This document shows, piece by piece, positions 1-11,119 of a DNA stretch of 64,000 bases (within the stretch, counting starts at the first letter, position 1; every line of letters begins with the position of its first letter). The stretch covers positions 24,130-88,129 of the forward strand of contig JACGCK010000184.1 in assembly GCA_014925825.1 (NCBI GenBank). Direction: 5' to 3'. This DNA comes from Pholiota molesta (lineage: Eukaryota > Basidiomycota > Agaricomycetes > Agaricales > Strophariaceae). The translations under genes were made by a program, and so were the position numbers. The notes below the pieces were generated by a model. The model saw nothing but the letters and a program-made list of their open reading frames with translations. It did not search any database and had not been told where the DNA came from.

Positions 1-660
1 TTTGAGTATTTAAAAGTCTAATATGGACTAATATTAAGAAGTCAGTAGTGGAACTAGTGGTGCTTGGTAATAACTAGTGATTAATTATTGGCAACCACTG
101 AAGAGCAGTAAAGACTAGTGGTTAACTAGTGGTTGACTACTAAAGACCACTAGCTGACCACTATTGACCAATAGTTGACCACTGAAGACCACTAGTGACC
201 ACTGGCAATCACAGAAGACCCCCAAAGATCAGTGGTCAACCACTGCTAACTACTGACCACTGACAACCACTGGTGGCTAGTGGTTGACCACTGAAGACCA
301 CTGAAGATCAGTGGTTGACCAATGGTTGACCACTAACAACTACTGACAACCACTGACAACCACTGACAACTAGTGGTGACCACTGAAGATTAGTGGTTGA
401 CCAGTAGTTGAGCAGTGGTGACCACTGATAACCACTGAAGACCGCTGAAGATCAGTAGTTCACCAGTGGTAAACAGTGGTAAGCAGTAGTGACCACTGAA
501 GAGCAGTAGTTGGCCAGTGGTGAACAGTGGTGACCACTGACAACCACTGAAGACCACTGAAGATCAGTGGTTCACCAGTGGTGACCACTGAAAATCAGTG
601 GTTCAGCAGTGGTAAGCACTGGTAAGCAGTGCTCACCACTGGCGAGCACTGCTAAGGGGT
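1..660. repeat. degenerate array of CAGTGGT / ACCACTG motifs
   Basis: The whole stretch is made of short motifs such as CCACTGAAGA, CAGTGGTTGACCA and ACCACTGACA, in both orientations and with irregular spacing of roughly 10-30 nt. It has no open frame of note. The design, a short motif repeated in both orientations, resembles the subterminal arrays of the hAT-like elements further right (GACCGGT and ACTCGTGAGT arrays). It may therefore be one end of a larger element that begins left of the window. No matching terminus was found inside the window, so this is inference. Confidence 0.75.
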
Positions 661-1883
661 ACTGGAGGGTAAAGTACTGAGAAGGAGGACGTTGAATAGT
701 AACTAGGTCAAGAGTAGGAACCCACAAACTCAAACGTCATTGAGTGCGAGGAAATCGATCGGTGGAAGATAATTCATTTGAAGAGGGAATGGTTGAGAGA
801 CCAGAAACAGTAGATGGTAAAAAAATTGTATGAGGAACTGAATGATATGAACGAACGGATGGATGAAAAGAATTATGAGAATGAACAGAATGTTGAATCG
901 AGGCTTGAGAGCGAACAGAATGAGGAATCGAAGCTTGAGAGTGAACAGAATAAGGTAAAGAATTTTGAGAAATACCCAAACGAGGCACATCAGAGGCCTG
1001 AGAACGAACAGGGTTTAAAGGTGTAGTATATGCGGTATCCAGATGCAGAGGTAAAGGATAAAGGGAAGCAAGACTGACGGCAGCAGGCAGAGCAGGCATA
1101 GCTGGATGACTTGTACCTTGTGACGCCGGGGTCACTACATCATCATATGCATGACCTCTCCTGTCGGCCACCTTTTGTTAATCTTATCTTATCTCTTGCC
1201 GCAAGTGATGTTTACCTTTATTTACTCGTACCATACTCATGTATATCTCTTCAGCTTTATCATAATCGTCTTGTCTTGCTCAACGTGCGAAGCGCTCCTG
1301 GCTGTAGAGCCGACTCTCTAACCCTCGCCGGCTGAGCACCCAGTATCTGCTCCCCTGCCGAGGGTCACACAGCCTCAAGACCAGAGTTACAGGACATGAG
1401 GCGACCACGTCACTCAATGAGATATGCTCACCTCCCTTCTCGCACACTGAGTACACACTGGACGTCACATACCTGAACCATTGTATGCAGAGACAATATG
1501 ACTGAGAGTAGTATTCGGAGTGATCTGTTGATGTTGATGATCCAGTAGATCCATATTAAAGTCAAAGAAGAACCAGAAAGGTGATTAGATGATAAAAGCG
1601 AGGGAACCAGTAAAGGTGAGATGATGAATGAGTCGCAAAGAGTAGAATTGCCCAGATCTAGAAAAGAAGGCCCATAACCTGTCAAGCTAGCAGCGTAGAC
1701 GAAACACTCAGTGTCAGAATGAAAGAGACGACTAAATTGTTGTACCTAGCAGCATAGACGAAACACTGCGTAGATAGGTCAGCAAAGGAGGAAATGATAA
1801 ACGGAATGAAATCTACCTCAGTGTCAGAATGAAAGAGACGACTGAGGAGATCGGGATGTAGGGATAGACTTATATACTACAGA
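661..1883. other. no clear gene; short minisatellite and duplicated segments
   Basis: I see no supportable gene here. Around 860-965 a unit of about 24 nt (GAGAGCGAACAGAATGAGGA-like) repeats several times. It gives repetitive peptides on both strands: Glu/Ser/Asn-rich on plus, and Ser/His-rich on a 144-codon minus frame at 737-1171. These frames are probably products of the repeat. A second small duplication is visible where CTCAGTGTCAGAATGAAAGA occurs at about 1707 and again at about 1817, and AGCAGCRTAGACGAAACACT at about 1690 and 1750. Confidence 0.4.
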
Positions 1884-2824
1884 TAGTGCTTGAAAGTCCG
1901 GTCCAGTCCGGTCTTTTGCCCATATTTGGCAAGACCGAGACCGAGACCGGTCTTTCAGTTTTCGAAGACTGCAAAAAACTGGACTGGACCAACTTGAACC
2001 AGTCTTTTGCGGTCTCAATCGGTTCAAAGACCGGTTAAGACTGGTTACGGTCCAAACCGGTCTCAACCGGTCAGAGACCGGTCCAGACTGGTAATAGTTA
2101 GGTAGAATACTCCATGTAGTATGTAGTGCTTCAAAGAATATAAAAATCGGTGGAGAATTGAGTGAGAAACAATTAAAATACTAGCTAATGCAGTGGTTGA
2201 GCGCATTTTGTGATATCTCAGTCAATTCTTTACCATATACTATGATTTTATGTTTGTTAAAAGGGTAATTTTAATATTTAACTGTATCCCAATTTGCGAA
2301 AGGGCGATGTTTATACTGAAGGAAGCATAGGCAAAAGCGTCTTTGAAGTAGTCAGAAAGAGTAGAAAACATCGATATTGCTATAGCTCAACCAAATGTTT
2401 TTCAAATATTAAGGTTTAAATTGCATCCTGTAGATCTATATGTCTTCTATATATCTTTAAGTTTGCGAAAGGTACGACCCATTAACGTTTGCACTGCGGC
2501 TAAAAGCGTTTTTAGATGCCCAAAGTAATTACTCAAATGAAACTATTAATAACTTTGTCAATTCTCATGCTAAAAATATAATTTGGGCATCGTTCGAGAG
2601 GAATTCCAACGTTTTACTAGCCTACAAATTTTCACGGCCAAAGACTGGTTGGGACCGGTCCAGACTGGTTTTTGATCGGTCCCTCTGTTTTTTCAAACCT
2701 GTTGGACCGTGGACCGGACCACGGTCTTGGTCTTTTCCGGTCCATCAATTTTCCGGTCATTTTCGGTTCAGTTCCGGTCCAATCTCGATTTTTTTCCAGT
2801 CTTGAGACTGGACTTCCAAGCACT
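1884..2824 (-). mobile_element. hAT-like miniature element, GACCGGT-end family, copy 1
   Basis: This 0.94-kb non-coding element starts TAGTGCTTGAAAGTC and ends GACTTCCAAGCACT, an imperfect terminal inverted repeat. Both end zones, about 1890-2100 and 2635-2810, are packed with GACCGGT/ACCGGTC motifs. The middle is an AT-rich core. It is the reverse complement of the element at 12781-13721, although the 1-kb sequence to its right is in the same orientation at both places. No target duplication is visible here: the left flank reads ACTACAGA and the right CCAGAATA. It encodes nothing, so it would need a transposase in trans. The hAT assignment rests on the TAGTG termini and on the 8-bp duplication seen around the sister copy. 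Confidence 0.7.
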
Positions 2825-3850
2825 CCAGAATAAGCCACAGCTTGCTCCCATTTTACTTGTGGTTTGATGTATAGTTGGAGGTTTCTATTATAAAAAAGCA
2901 GAAATGTAGTATTGAATCATACCTTTCTAACTAGCCCAAGATCGTAACTTTCGCCCAAGAATTGACTGAGTAATGATTAAATCCGATTTGAGACCCTAAA
3001 ATAGGTATATTTCAAGACATGTCTCAGAATAATGATGTACAGGTGTACCAAAATGCTGTTAGGACGCCTTTTCCAACACCCTGTACGTCATAATGTAAGA
3101 CAATCAAAGCCTGTAGGCATATTCAGCACCTACATGTCTTTATTTAAACCCTTTTACTTACTCAAAATGAGTAGGACAGATAGAATTAATTATAGTCAGG
3201 TCGATTCTTATCCAAATTTACAATTAATTTGTTTGTTAAAAAGGTGTGTATAAAGGTACAATAATACTGCAAAATTACAAAAGTGCCCTGTTATTATTCA
3301 TTGAAAAGCGCCCAAAACAGTTTCAAGTGCCCAAAATGAGGATAAAAAGTGCATTTGCTAATAACTTGGGCAAAACAGTTAAATTTAGACACTTCAATGC
3401 TGTTAAGTTTCATGAGCAAAGACCTTTACAGACTGGTTCAACTTGGTTGTTCTTTGGTCTCTCTAATTTTAAAATAATGACGGACTAAAGTCTGGTCTAC
3501 ATTATGAGTGTCTTTCAGTCTTCAATATGGCTGCAATTTGCATGGGTTATATAATTCAGTTGATCTGATCAAATCAAAGTGGGCTGTGTGTGATGGAGCA
3601 TTGGACAAATAGAGGCAATCCATGATGGCTGCAAATTACAAGGCTTATATAATGCACGTTGATCTGATCAAATCTATTTGAGTAACATATCAATGATGGC
3701 AAATATCAAGCTATTTAAAGCACTGTGGAGATAAAAACAACACGTGATGAATTGTGTGATTGATGGCATCAGTGATGGGGATAACAGCACATACATTTTT
3801 TTTGCTTGGTGAAAAGAACTCACTTTACTGTGTAAAGACTCGTAACAAGT
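2825..3850. repeat. 1-kb direct repeat, copy 1 (partner at 13722-14787)
   Basis: This stretch matches 13722-14787 in the same orientation with few differences, from AGAATAAGCCACAGC through to AAGACTCGTAAC. Copy 2 has an extra segment of about 40-50 nt near 14281-14325. I see no convincing protein in it; the short frames are not shared as coding sequence. In both places it abuts the right end of a GACCGGT-family miniature element, so the two travel together. Its identity is unknown. Confidence 0.75.
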
Positions 3851-4573
3851 CTGTTTCTCTGCACTATCATAATAATGTTGCCTGGAAACTGGAACATTTT
3901 GCTGCTTGTTTCTGGCAATATAAATCTTTGATAAATCTGCTGAACAAGGGCAAAGGATCAGTGCTTGGCTAGATCAGGAAATTGTGCCCGAGAACTCCTC
4001 TGGATCTTTGCTCCCAACAAAACAGAACCTCTTGCCACATCTGAATAGCTGGCCAGAAACTCAAGTGGCCATGATGCCACCAAAGAAGGTGTGCACAAGA
4101 AAGGCAGGTGATGAGGCATATGGTGCTGGTGGAGCCAGCGGAAAGAGAGCAAAGATGCTCCATAAGGAATCTAAGGATATGCCAACTGACACTACAGTCC
4201 TTTCAGCTGTTTCCAAGCAGCCGAACCGATGAGATCCCAGGCTTTAGCACCACTATCACAACCAACTTCAAGCTATTACCACACCAAGACTCATTTGTAT
4301 TAAATTGTTTTCCAACCTCCACTTGTTTTCCAATCTCAATACTTGTTTTGTATTATGTGTAGCTTAATAATGTACTACTATTTTCAAATGTTATACCTAT
4401 GGCAATGATCTTCATCCTCTTTGTCCTCACCAAATATGTGCAATATGTCAGTGCTGAGCCCTTGCACAACCATTGGTCTCATCCTCCACACCCTTGCAAG
4501 TCGAGCCCTTCCTTGCCCACCTCATCCTCAAGAGTCAAAGGCAATCATTGTGTTGCTGACCATGCATGAAGGC
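3851..4573. other. no recognisable gene
   Basis: This is spacer between the 1-kb repeat and the next miniature element. A plus-strand frame at 3984-4232 gives a Lys-rich 82-residue peptide without a family I recognise. Without supporting context I do not call it a gene. Confidence 0.3.
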
Positions 4574-5479
4574 TAGTGATCTGAGGTCCGGTTACAAGAC
4601 TGGAAAAAGACCGGAAAAAAACCGGACCTTAACCGAAGTGGACCGAAAATAGATTGGACCGATCAAGACCGCAACCGCGGTCCGGTCTGCAGTCTATCAT
4701 AATTCTAAAGATCAAAAAGACCGATGAAAACTGGTTAGGACCGGTTTCAACTGGTCTTTTAACAAGATTTTTCGTGACGTTGTAGAGCACTAAAATACCT
4801 TTTAAACGATACCAGAATCATAATTTTAGCATGAGAAATAACAAAGATATTAATAGTTTGCGATAAAATCGTTATTTTGGGCGCTTAAAAACGCGTTTGC
4901 CTGCGATTCAATCATTAAACGTTCGCACCTTTTGAAAAGTTGCGCATAAATAGGCGATATGTATATCTACAAAACGTATTTTAAATTTTATTAATTGAAC
5001 AAGATCTGATTATGCTATAATAAGATCAATATTTTCTACTTGACTTCACTATTAACAAGACGCTTTTGCCAATGTTTCATTGGTTAAAAAAGCTAGCCTT
5101 TCACAAACCAGGGTCAAAGTATAACATTAAAATACCTATCTAACAAGCCCTTATACATAATATTCCACCAAGAACTCATTGAGATATGGGCAAATGCGCA
5201 CAGGCAGTCCAATTTCTACTATTAAAATAGTTTCTACAGGTAAAATCAATTTTAATTTGGCCCATAGACCGGTCTACAACCAGTCCTCAACCAGTCTTTA
5301 ATAGGACCAGTTGAGGACCGGTTTTATGCGGTTTCTAAACTGCACAAGACCGACATAGACCAGTTTACGTCGGTCTTGTGCAGTTTTTTGCAGTCTTTAA
5401 ACCATGGTTAACCGGTTGCAGTCTCGGTCCATGGCACTTAGGGCCAAAAGACCGGACCGGACCGGACCTCAGATCACTA
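4574..5479 (+). mobile_element. hAT-like miniature element, GACCGGT-end family, copy 3
   Basis: The ends form a perfect 20-bp inverted repeat, CTAGTGATCTGAGGTCCGGT at 4573-4592 and its complement at 5461-5480. The TAGTG termini are shared with the copies at 1884 and 12781. Both end zones are rich in ACCGGTC motifs, and the core (about 4770-5070) aligns by eye to the cores of the elements at 12781 and 17761. No 8-bp target duplication is visible (flanks ATGAAGGC and GTTGCCGA). The right end touches the start of the recognisable Ty3 sequence, so this element probably marks a rearranged or truncated 5' part of that retrotransposon. Confidence 0.75.
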
Positions 5480-5636
5480 GTTGCCGAACCCGTGCGGATC
5501 ACTACAGACCACAGAAATCCAATAGCCGGTACACAATACTGCAGAAACGGAATAGGCACAACCAGATCCTCATTAATTTGATAAATTCAGAAATAGAAAT
5601 CCAAAAAACCAAAAACGATCAACTCGAGATAAACAA

Positions 5637-8600
5637 CCTGTCTCAAAATCTCGCCTAAAAATATGGCAAAAGAAGAAAGAGATCCCTGTCAAACAACAGA
5701 TTCCCAAAGAATATCATGAGTACCTAAGCATATTCAGTGAAGAAGAATCCAATAGACTACCAAAACGAAGATTCTGGGACCATGCAATAAACCTCAAAGA
5801 AGGTTGGAAACCAAAATCCTGTAAAATCTACAACCTTTCACCTGAGGAACAAACAGAACTCGACAAATTTCTCCACAAACAAGAAAAAAAGGGGTACATT
5901 CGACCCTCAACATCGCCGATTGCATCCCCCTTCTTTTTTGTTGGAAAGAAGGATGGAAAGAAACGACCCACTCAAGATTACCGAAGACTAAATGAAGGAA
6001 TGATCAAGAACCAGTATCCCCTCCCTCTTATATCCAAAATCATTGACAAAATTGGAAGAGCTAAACCAAAATTCTTCACAAAAATGGATGTAAGATGGGG
6101 ATACAACAACATACAAATCAAAGAAGGAGATGAACACAAGGCTGCCTTCAAGATGAATCGAGGACTGTTCGAACCCCTTGTTATGTTCTTTGGCCTTTGC
6201 AATTCCCCTGCAACCTTCCAAGCATTTATGGACACAATCTTCCATGATCTCATCCTTGAAGGATGGGTCATTGTTTACATGGACGACATCCTTATCTTTA
6301 CTCAAACCGAAAAGAAACTCGAAGAGCTCACAAAGAAAGTCTTAAAAATCCTTAAAGATAATGACCTCTACCTCAAACCTGAGAAATGTTTCTTTAAACA
6401 AACACAAATCAAATACCTTGGTTTAATCCTCGAAGAAGGGAAAATCCTGATGGACCAAGCAAAACTCCAAGGACTCAAGGAATGGCCAATCCCAAACAAA
6501 CTTAAAGATGTCCGATCCTTCCTAGGATTCAGAAACTTCTATCGGAAATTTATCAAGGACTACTTGTGACATGCCCAACCTCTGCACGAGTTACTCCGAA
6601 AAGAACAAAAATTTGAATGGACCACAGAAAGACAAAAAGCTTTTGACCTCCTAAAGAAACGGTTCACAGAAGAACCGGTACTCATGATGCCCGACCGAAC
6701 GAAACCCTTCCAAATTGAATGTGATGCTTCCAAATATGCAACAGGAGCTGTCTTAACCCAATGCGACATCAATGGAGCCCAACATCCTGTTCTATTCCAC
6801 TCCAAATCCTTCTCAGAAACTGAATGAAATTATGAGATCTATGACCGCGAACTCCTCGCCATGATTCGTGCTCTCGAAGAATGGAGACACCTCATCCAAG
6901 GAGGATGGCACACGACCACAATTTACTCTGACCACAAAAACCTGACTTACTGGAAAGAACCTCAGAAGCTCAACCAACGACAAGCCCGATGGACACAAAC
7001 TTTATCCAAATATGACATAGAACTAATCCACAAACCTGGCAATCAAATGCTTATTGCCAACCTCCTATCAAGAAGAGCTGATCATATTCCAAAAGAAGAT
7101 AATGACAACGAAGACATCACTGTACAGTCTGTACTACCCCAGAAACTCTTTGTTAACCTCATCGACATTGACCTACAAAACAAGATCGCCAAGTCACGAT
7201 CTTATGATGCTGATGCAACTAGTGCCATCGAAATACTAAAGAAACAAGGGCCAACAACTCTACAAAAGAACCTCCAAGAATGGACAACAGAAGAACATGA
7301 AGGAAACACTATCCTTTTCTTTAAAGGAAAAGCCTATATCCCTAAAGACAAAGAACTCTGATGAGAAATCGTCCGACAATACCATGACTCAAGAACCGCT
7401 GGACACCCCGGTGAACTAGAAACCTTCAACGCAATCCGACAACACTATTATTGGCCACAAATGTGCCATTACATCAAGAAGTATGTCGAAGGATGCATGC
7501 TATGCCAAGAATTCAAAATTGACCAACACCCGGCAAACCCAAGCCTCCAACCGATTCCAGGATCAAAATCACCATGACCTTTCACAAATTGCTCAATGGA
7601 TATGGTCACTGATCTCCCGTTAATCAAGGGAAAGGACTCAATTTTGTCCATAGTGGACCACGGACATACAAAGGGGATAATACTCATCCCTTGTAACAAA
7701 TCAATCAACAGTAATTTCCCAACTACTTCTTGACAAAGTCTATGCCCGATTCGGATACCCGGACTCAATTATCTCAGACCAAGGACCTCAATTCACCTCC
7801 AAATCCTTTAGAGAACTTCTCAAAAAGGCATTAGGGACCAACACATTCCTGACAACAGCATACCACCCTCAAGGCAATGGGACAACAGAGCAATTCAATC
7901 AAGAAATTGAAGCATACCTCTCAATTTATTGTTCAAATAACCCCGAATCCTGGCTTGACTCTATTGGATTGCTCGAATTCACACACAACAACTGCAGACA
8001 TGCAGACCGAACCCACACACCCTTTGAACTCATGTATGGAATAACCCCCAGATCATTCCCCCTACCATATGAGTACACAAAATACCCTGCAGTTGAAGAC
8101 CGATTCAAGAAACTAGAACAAGACTGGGCCGAAGCACTTGCTGCCTATGAATTCTCAAGATCAAAGATGGCCGAATGACACAAAACAAACTGGACACCAT
8201 TCAAAGAAGGACAACTTGCCTGGCTGTCAACTCAAAACCTCAAGACAAATGACAATAAAAAACTGAAACCAAAATGTATCGGACCCTGTAAAATCCTTAA
8301 AGCATTCCCAAACCAACTCATATACAAACTCAAACTCAACCCTCGATGGAAACTCCACAACAACTTCCACGCAACTCTCCTGAAACCCTATGTTGAAAAT
8401 GAAACCTATGGACCACATCAAACTCAACCACCACCCGAAATCATTAACAATGAAGAAGAATACGAAATTGAGAAAATCATGCAACATAAAAAACGTGGAC
8501 AAGGCTATGTCTACAAAGTAAAATGGAAGGGGTATCCCCACTCAGACAACATGTGGGAAAAAACTGATAACTTTGCCAATGCACAACACATCCTCCAGGA

Positions 8601-8670
8601 ATACCAACGATCACACCTATCAACCAAGCTTGGACTGCGACAGAGGTGCCCTATACCTTTCAGGCAATGA
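5637..8670 (+). pseudogene. Ty3 pol (RT, RNase H, integrase, chromodomain), inactivated
   Basis: Reverse transcriptase lies at about 5700-6550, with the polymerase motif YMDDIL at about 6278-6295 and the LGF..FYRKFI block near 6520-6550. RNase H follows (CDAS near 6722, YDRELLA near 6840, SDHKNLTYW near 6930). The integrase has a Cys-rich N-terminus (CMLCQ near 7497), the DDE acidic residues in CSMDMV (about 7592), SDQGPQF (about 7773) and GTTE (about 7880). The chromodomain (YKVKWKGYP, NMWEKTDNF) lies at about 8455-8625. In-frame stops occur at 6567, 6825, 7359, 7362, 7575 and 8176; all six are TGA, several where Arg is expected. A frameshift lies near 7690-7710 in the integrase core. The start is not defined because the 5' part is missing. 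Confidence 0.9.
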
Positions 8671-8974
8671 AGATGACCAATATAGTCCAGATCCTACCGA
8701 CATCGAGCTTCCCATCAATGTGAATGCAATCACGCTGATGTACTTCAAAGGTCATCTCACACTCAAAAACGATCTTATTGTCTATGCTGTCGACTACTCA
8801 GTTTCAAGGGGAACAATCACCCCTCCCATTCCACCTCCGACACCTTCGATCTATGAACAAGGGATGAAACCATCATCCCTGAAAACTCTCAAAAAGTTGA
8901 AATCACTCCCAGAACTAGCTCTCAAAACTATAAAACAAACGGTCAAGAACATATTCCAACAGAACACCCAGTAA
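8573..8974 (+). CDS. frame overlapping and following the chromodomain, unknown function
   Basis: This 133-codon frame overlaps the end of pol in the +1 frame and runs past its stop. It ends in a Pro-rich stretch (PPIPPPTPS) and a Lys/Leu-rich tail. The minus-strand Ty3 element at 11-12 kb also has a +1 frame over and beyond its chromodomain, ending in a comparable Pro-rich and Lys-rich tail, which suggests a real product and not chance. How it is translated, by frameshift or internal start, cannot be told from sequence. No known family was recognised. Confidence 0.4.
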   Translation: MPMHNTSSRNTNDHTYQPSLDCDRGALYLSGNEDDQYSPDPTDIELPINVNAITLMYFKGHLTLKNDLIVYAVDYSVSRGTITPPIPPPTPSIYEQGMKPSSLKTLKKLKSLPELALKTIKQTVKNIFQQNTQ

Positions 8975-9002
8975 AAACATCCAGATAAACCAAAACTTCA
9001 AC

Positions 9003-9302
9003 ATGCCTGACAGCTACTATACCACCACCTCCAACTTCTACCTCCTCACCCTTGATCAACCCAAAGACCTCCAAGGACTCTATGAACAATTCCCCGATAA
9101 ACACTCCAACATCCGGGAAGCCCTCCGCTTCCACTCTAGCCTACAAGACCTCCACCTCAGCATACAAATGAATGCCAGAAACACGCAAATAAACATTGCA
9201 ACCTGCCAACGACACCTAGTCCGTCATTGGAATCTAATGTGTCAAAATCCAGTCTTCCACGAGGTTCTTGAATCATTCTGGAATATCTGCCCAGAAGGAT
9301 AG
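9003..9302 (+). CDS. downstream retrotransposon reading frame, part 1
   Basis: This is a 99-residue frame without recognised domain. Past its TAG at 9300 and a nearby TGA, the same frame is open again from about 9315 to 9567 with a Ser/Pro/Asp-rich composition. The region may therefore once have been a longer protein now split by stops. It lies between pol and the 3' LTR, where canonical chromoviruses have little or no coding sequence. Confidence 0.35.
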   Translation: MPDSYYTTTSNFYLLTLDQPKDLQGLYEQFPDKHSNIREALRFHSSLQDLHLSIQMNARNTQINIATCQRHLVRHWNLMCQNPVFHEVLESFWNICPEG

Positions 9303-9565
9303 ACAATCTGAGATCCTGTCGAAATTAAACCATTCTACATATTCAACACTAGCCTACAAATCAGACACTCCACATACGACGAGTCCCATCCTTCCTCACC
9401 ATCTGAACCCGATCTCGATCCTGACAACTTTGTGAACTACCGACCCCAACCACCCTCTGATCCAACTCCACCCTCTAGCACCCCTAGTTCCGACTACCAT
9501 TCTGTTGGAACGGATCCCCAAGATGATCATCCCCCACAAACTCTGAACGTGCTCAAGCCTGCGGC

Positions 9566-10525
9566 TTGACCATCAATGATCTCCTCACACATGAACAAAA
9601 CAGCTCCTTTCGATCACCTGGTCTTGGTGCACCGCTCATCGTCAACACCAACATCACCAGAGCCAACACTGAAGAAACCAACCCCAACACCACAGATTAT
9701 GACCCAAACATCACCCGCCACCAAACCAAAGAACCCACCATTGAGCAAATCCCCGACCTTATCACCCCTCTTAGCCAATGGGAATACATACCGAATGCGG
9801 CCATCAATGAAGCCATGCATTATAGTACCCCGGACGAACAACCACAAAATCCGTACATCTTCATCCCGGCCCCAATGGGCCTCGCGTCCACTTCCACAAA
9901 CACCCAGACATGGATTCCACCTGTCGAACCAAGCACCAATTGGCGTAGCACCTCCCCCTTCCACCCTATCGAATATTTCCAAAATCAGAACCCCCTGGAC
10001 ATTGTGGAACTCACTCTCCAACAGCTCAAACAATCTCGCATCCATGCCGCCCTTGAGTTACTCCACGACAACAATCACAACGGAGGACGACCCACTGACA
10101 CACAAGTCGATAACTTCAACCACCACATATGCATCCTCGACAATGCCATCAGCACTATCACCCATGACAGCAAGGAAGCACAGGGCATACAAACTCACCC
10201 CGACACAGTAGTGATGGAGAATTGGTTGGAATCACGAGAATCACTGGACCCAGCAACCAGCAAGAACATGCCTTCGAATACCAAAGTGGACAACGCCACA
10301 ATATCCGTGCAGCAGTGGCTTGCCCAAATCCAACTCCACGCACAGCACCAACCAGACAACAAGCCCCTCCCCCCTATGAAGCCTCTTCATCACGTACTCG
10401 CTGATCTACTACATGCTTTAGATGCGGCCGGACCAGTCATTTTGCCCACCACTGCCCCCAGCCGCAGTATGAGAATGGATACTGAATCTCGAATCCAGGA
10501 GTCTTTGAAGCTACTCCAGGGGTAA
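9566..10525 (+). CDS. 319-residue downstream retrotransposon protein, unknown function
   Basis: An open frame ends exactly at the base before the LTR (stop 10523-10525, LTR from 10526). The predicted protein is rich in Asn, Thr, Pro and His, with a more helical C-terminal half (about residues 150-319) containing Leu-rich stretches. It shows no zinc finger, protease or envelope-like membrane span, so there is no evidence for an env gene. The first true ATG is internal; the 9566 start codon is TTG, so the protein may instead continue from the frame upstream by frameshift. Function unknown. Confidence 0.45.
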   Translation: MTINDLLTHEQNSSFRSPGLGAPLIVNTNITRANTEETNPNTTDYDPNITRHQTKEPTIEQIPDLITPLSQWEYIPNAAINEAMHYSTPDEQPQNPYIFIPAPMGLASTSTNTQTWIPPVEPSTNWRSTSPFHPIEYFQNQNPLDIVELTLQQLKQSRIHAALELLHDNNHNGGRPTDTQVDNFNHHICILDNAISTITHDSKEAQGIQTHPDTVVMENWLESRESLDPATSKNMPSNTKVDNATISVQQWLAQIQLHAQHQPDNKPLPPMKPLHHVLADLLHALDAAGPVILPTTAPSRSMRMDTESRIQESLKLLQG

Positions 10526-10990
10526 TGTTATGATTTCTTCTCACGCCATAGCCTCTCTTTTTCTTTTCCATCTTAGACACTTCTACCTATGTGTCCCAGA
10601 TCCGATACAAGTTTGATACTTGATATATGTTTTATCTATCCCTCCGATCCGATGGTACTGCCCCAACTCCTTGTTTATAGTTGATACACAAACACTGATA
10701 CACGTATCAACCTTGGCCATACTGCCAAGGCTGTGACTCTACTAGTATTTAAACAGTAAGACTAGCAATGTATTTGTTAGATTTCTGAATCTTTATTGGA
10801 ACTCCCCACCTTTCTTATCTCACTCTAAAGCTCGACTTCTCATGTCTAACACTGGAGAACTATTCATAGTTCACTTTAAAGTGATTCATTTAGAGAAACA
10901 TCCTAAATTTAGACTTAAAGCTGTATGCTCTATTACTGGAGGTTATACTCAAATAACCACCTAACGTAATATTATGTCAAAGCCTTAACA
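10526..10990 (+). repeat. 3' LTR of the plus-strand Ty3 element (putative boundaries)
   Basis: The stretch starts TGTTATGATT and ends CCTTAACA, giving the usual TG..CA ends with a 5-bp TGTTA/TAACA inverted repeat. It is preceded by a purine-rich CCAGGGG tract that could act as polypurine primer. The length, 465 bp, is normal for this group. The partner LTR is not in the window, so the boundaries are inferred from ends alone. Confidence 0.6.
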
Positions 10991-11119
10991 GAACTGCAGC
11001 TGTAGGGCTCAGATGTATTTGGGTTGCAAGTCTAGAATATAACTGAGGAGTCACTGTTGGTCTTCATCAGTGTTGGTCTGGGAGATGAACTGTCTGTAGT
11101 GAAGGTTCTCTATGGTTGA

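Larger units (their letters stand above)
5480..10990 (+). mobile_element. Ty3-type chromovirus, 5'-truncated, with 3' LTR
   Basis: This is a long terminal repeat retrotransposon of the Ty3/chromovirus group. In order it shows reverse transcriptase, RNase H, integrase and a C-terminal chromodomain, then about 1.9 kb of further reading frames and an LTR. Gag, protease and the 5' LTR are missing; recognisable sequence starts next to the miniature element ending at 5479. The pol frame is broken by several TGA stops and at least one frameshift, so the copy is dead. Unlike most chromoviruses there is long extra coding sequence between chromodomain and LTR. Confidence 0.9.

Noticed and set aside
9566..10525. 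Envelope gene of a retrovirus-like element
   Set aside because: The position is right for env but the product has no signal peptide, membrane span or Cys pattern, so only an unknown protein is reported.
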